Source: Candidatus Bathyarchaeota archaeon JdFR-04 (lineage in GTDB: Archaea > Thermoproteota > Bathyarchaeia > Bathyarchaeales > UBA233). Taken from it: DNA of 5,664 nucleotides. The stretch covers positions 1 to 5,664 of the forward strand of contig MTLR01000108.1 in NCBI GenBank assembly GCA_002010925.1, written 5' to 3'. This document shows, piece after piece, positions 5,563 to 5,664 of this stretch. Each line of letters starts with the position of its first letter. The first letter of the stretch is position 1. A program made the position numbers and the translations under genes. The notes beneath the pieces are model-generated. The model was not told the DNA's origin and did not search any database. It was given only the letters and a program-made list of their open reading frames with translations.

Positions 5563-5664
5563 ATGGCGATTGCATGGCATAGCCTAGACAAAAAGAAGGT
5601 TCTCAAAAAGTTAAATGGCTCTCTGAAAGGCCTAAGCCGAGAAGAAGCTGCTCGTAGGCTAGAG
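5563..5664 (+). CDS. P-type cation-transporting ATPase, N-terminal fragment (runs off right edge)
   Basis: Thirty-four codons are visible from ATG at 5563 to the window edge. The translation includes WHSLDKKKVLKKLNGS and GLSREEAARRLE. This is the N-terminal cytosolic helix pair found in P-type cation ATPases (usual form: W...S.eevl..L.ts..GLs..EA..Rl...G.N). The ion cannot be decided from this fragment: Ca2+ or other P2-type pumps and P3 proton pumps share the domain. The start is fixed by a TGA stop directly upstream in frame and by the absence of another in-frame start before the domain. GGTGA abuts the ATG with no spacer, which is poor for a conventional Shine-Dalgarno, so translation may begin on a nearly leaderless mRNA or be coupled to the overlapping mini-ORF at 5550. 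It diverges from hppA. Confidence 0.8.
   Translation, partial: MAIAWHSLDKKKVLKKLNGSLKGLSREEAARRLE

Overview
The window looks archaeal. The evidence is in the sequence: GGTGA/GAGGTGA ribosome-binding sites, a TTG start, TATA/BRE-like promoter boxes rather than -35/-10 pairs, short predicted leaders, T-rich stretches instead of hairpin terminators, and an archaeal-looking pyrophosphatase. Base composition is moderate. The mixture resembles uncultured TACK-type archaea such as Bathyarchaeia, but that is an impression from memory, not something the window proves.

Layout, left to right. Bases 1-460 (minus) hold the N-terminal 153 residues of a TIM-barrel metal-dependent amidohydrolase that runs off the left edge. 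Bases 522-1700 (minus) encode an MCAD-like acyl-CoA dehydrogenase. Bases 1888-3081 (minus) encode a 3-hydroxyacyl-CoA dehydrogenase with two C-terminal 3HCDH units and no fused hydratase. Bases 3327-5378 (minus) encode a membrane-bound proton-type pyrophosphatase (hppA). Bases 5563-5664 (plus) hold the first 34 codons of a P-type cation ATPase that runs off the right edge. The gaps are 61, 187, 245 and 184 nt. None exceeds 300 nt, and each holds promoter-like and/or terminator-like sequence but no supportable gene.

How the genes fit together (inference). The acyl-CoA dehydrogenase and hydroxyacyl-CoA dehydrogenase supply the two oxidative steps of beta-oxidation, or of a short-chain acyl-CoA pathway. 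The hydratase, thiolase, acyl-CoA ligase and electron-transfer flavoprotein are not here. AMP-forming acyl-CoA ligases release pyrophosphate, and the neighbouring ion-pumping pyrophosphatase could recover part of that energy as an ion gradient. The pyrophosphatase is divergent from an ATP-driven cation pump, so a PPi-driven and an ATP-driven pump share one 184-nt regulatory region. Four genes read leftward, but the gaps and separate promoter-like boxes suggest several transcription units rather than one tight operon.

I found no mobile element, CRISPR array, tRNA/rRNA or clearly new system. The points worth a second look are small: an Asp in place of the usual gate Glu in the pyrophosphatase, inverted repeats next to predicted promoters, and two mini-ORFs overlapping start codons.
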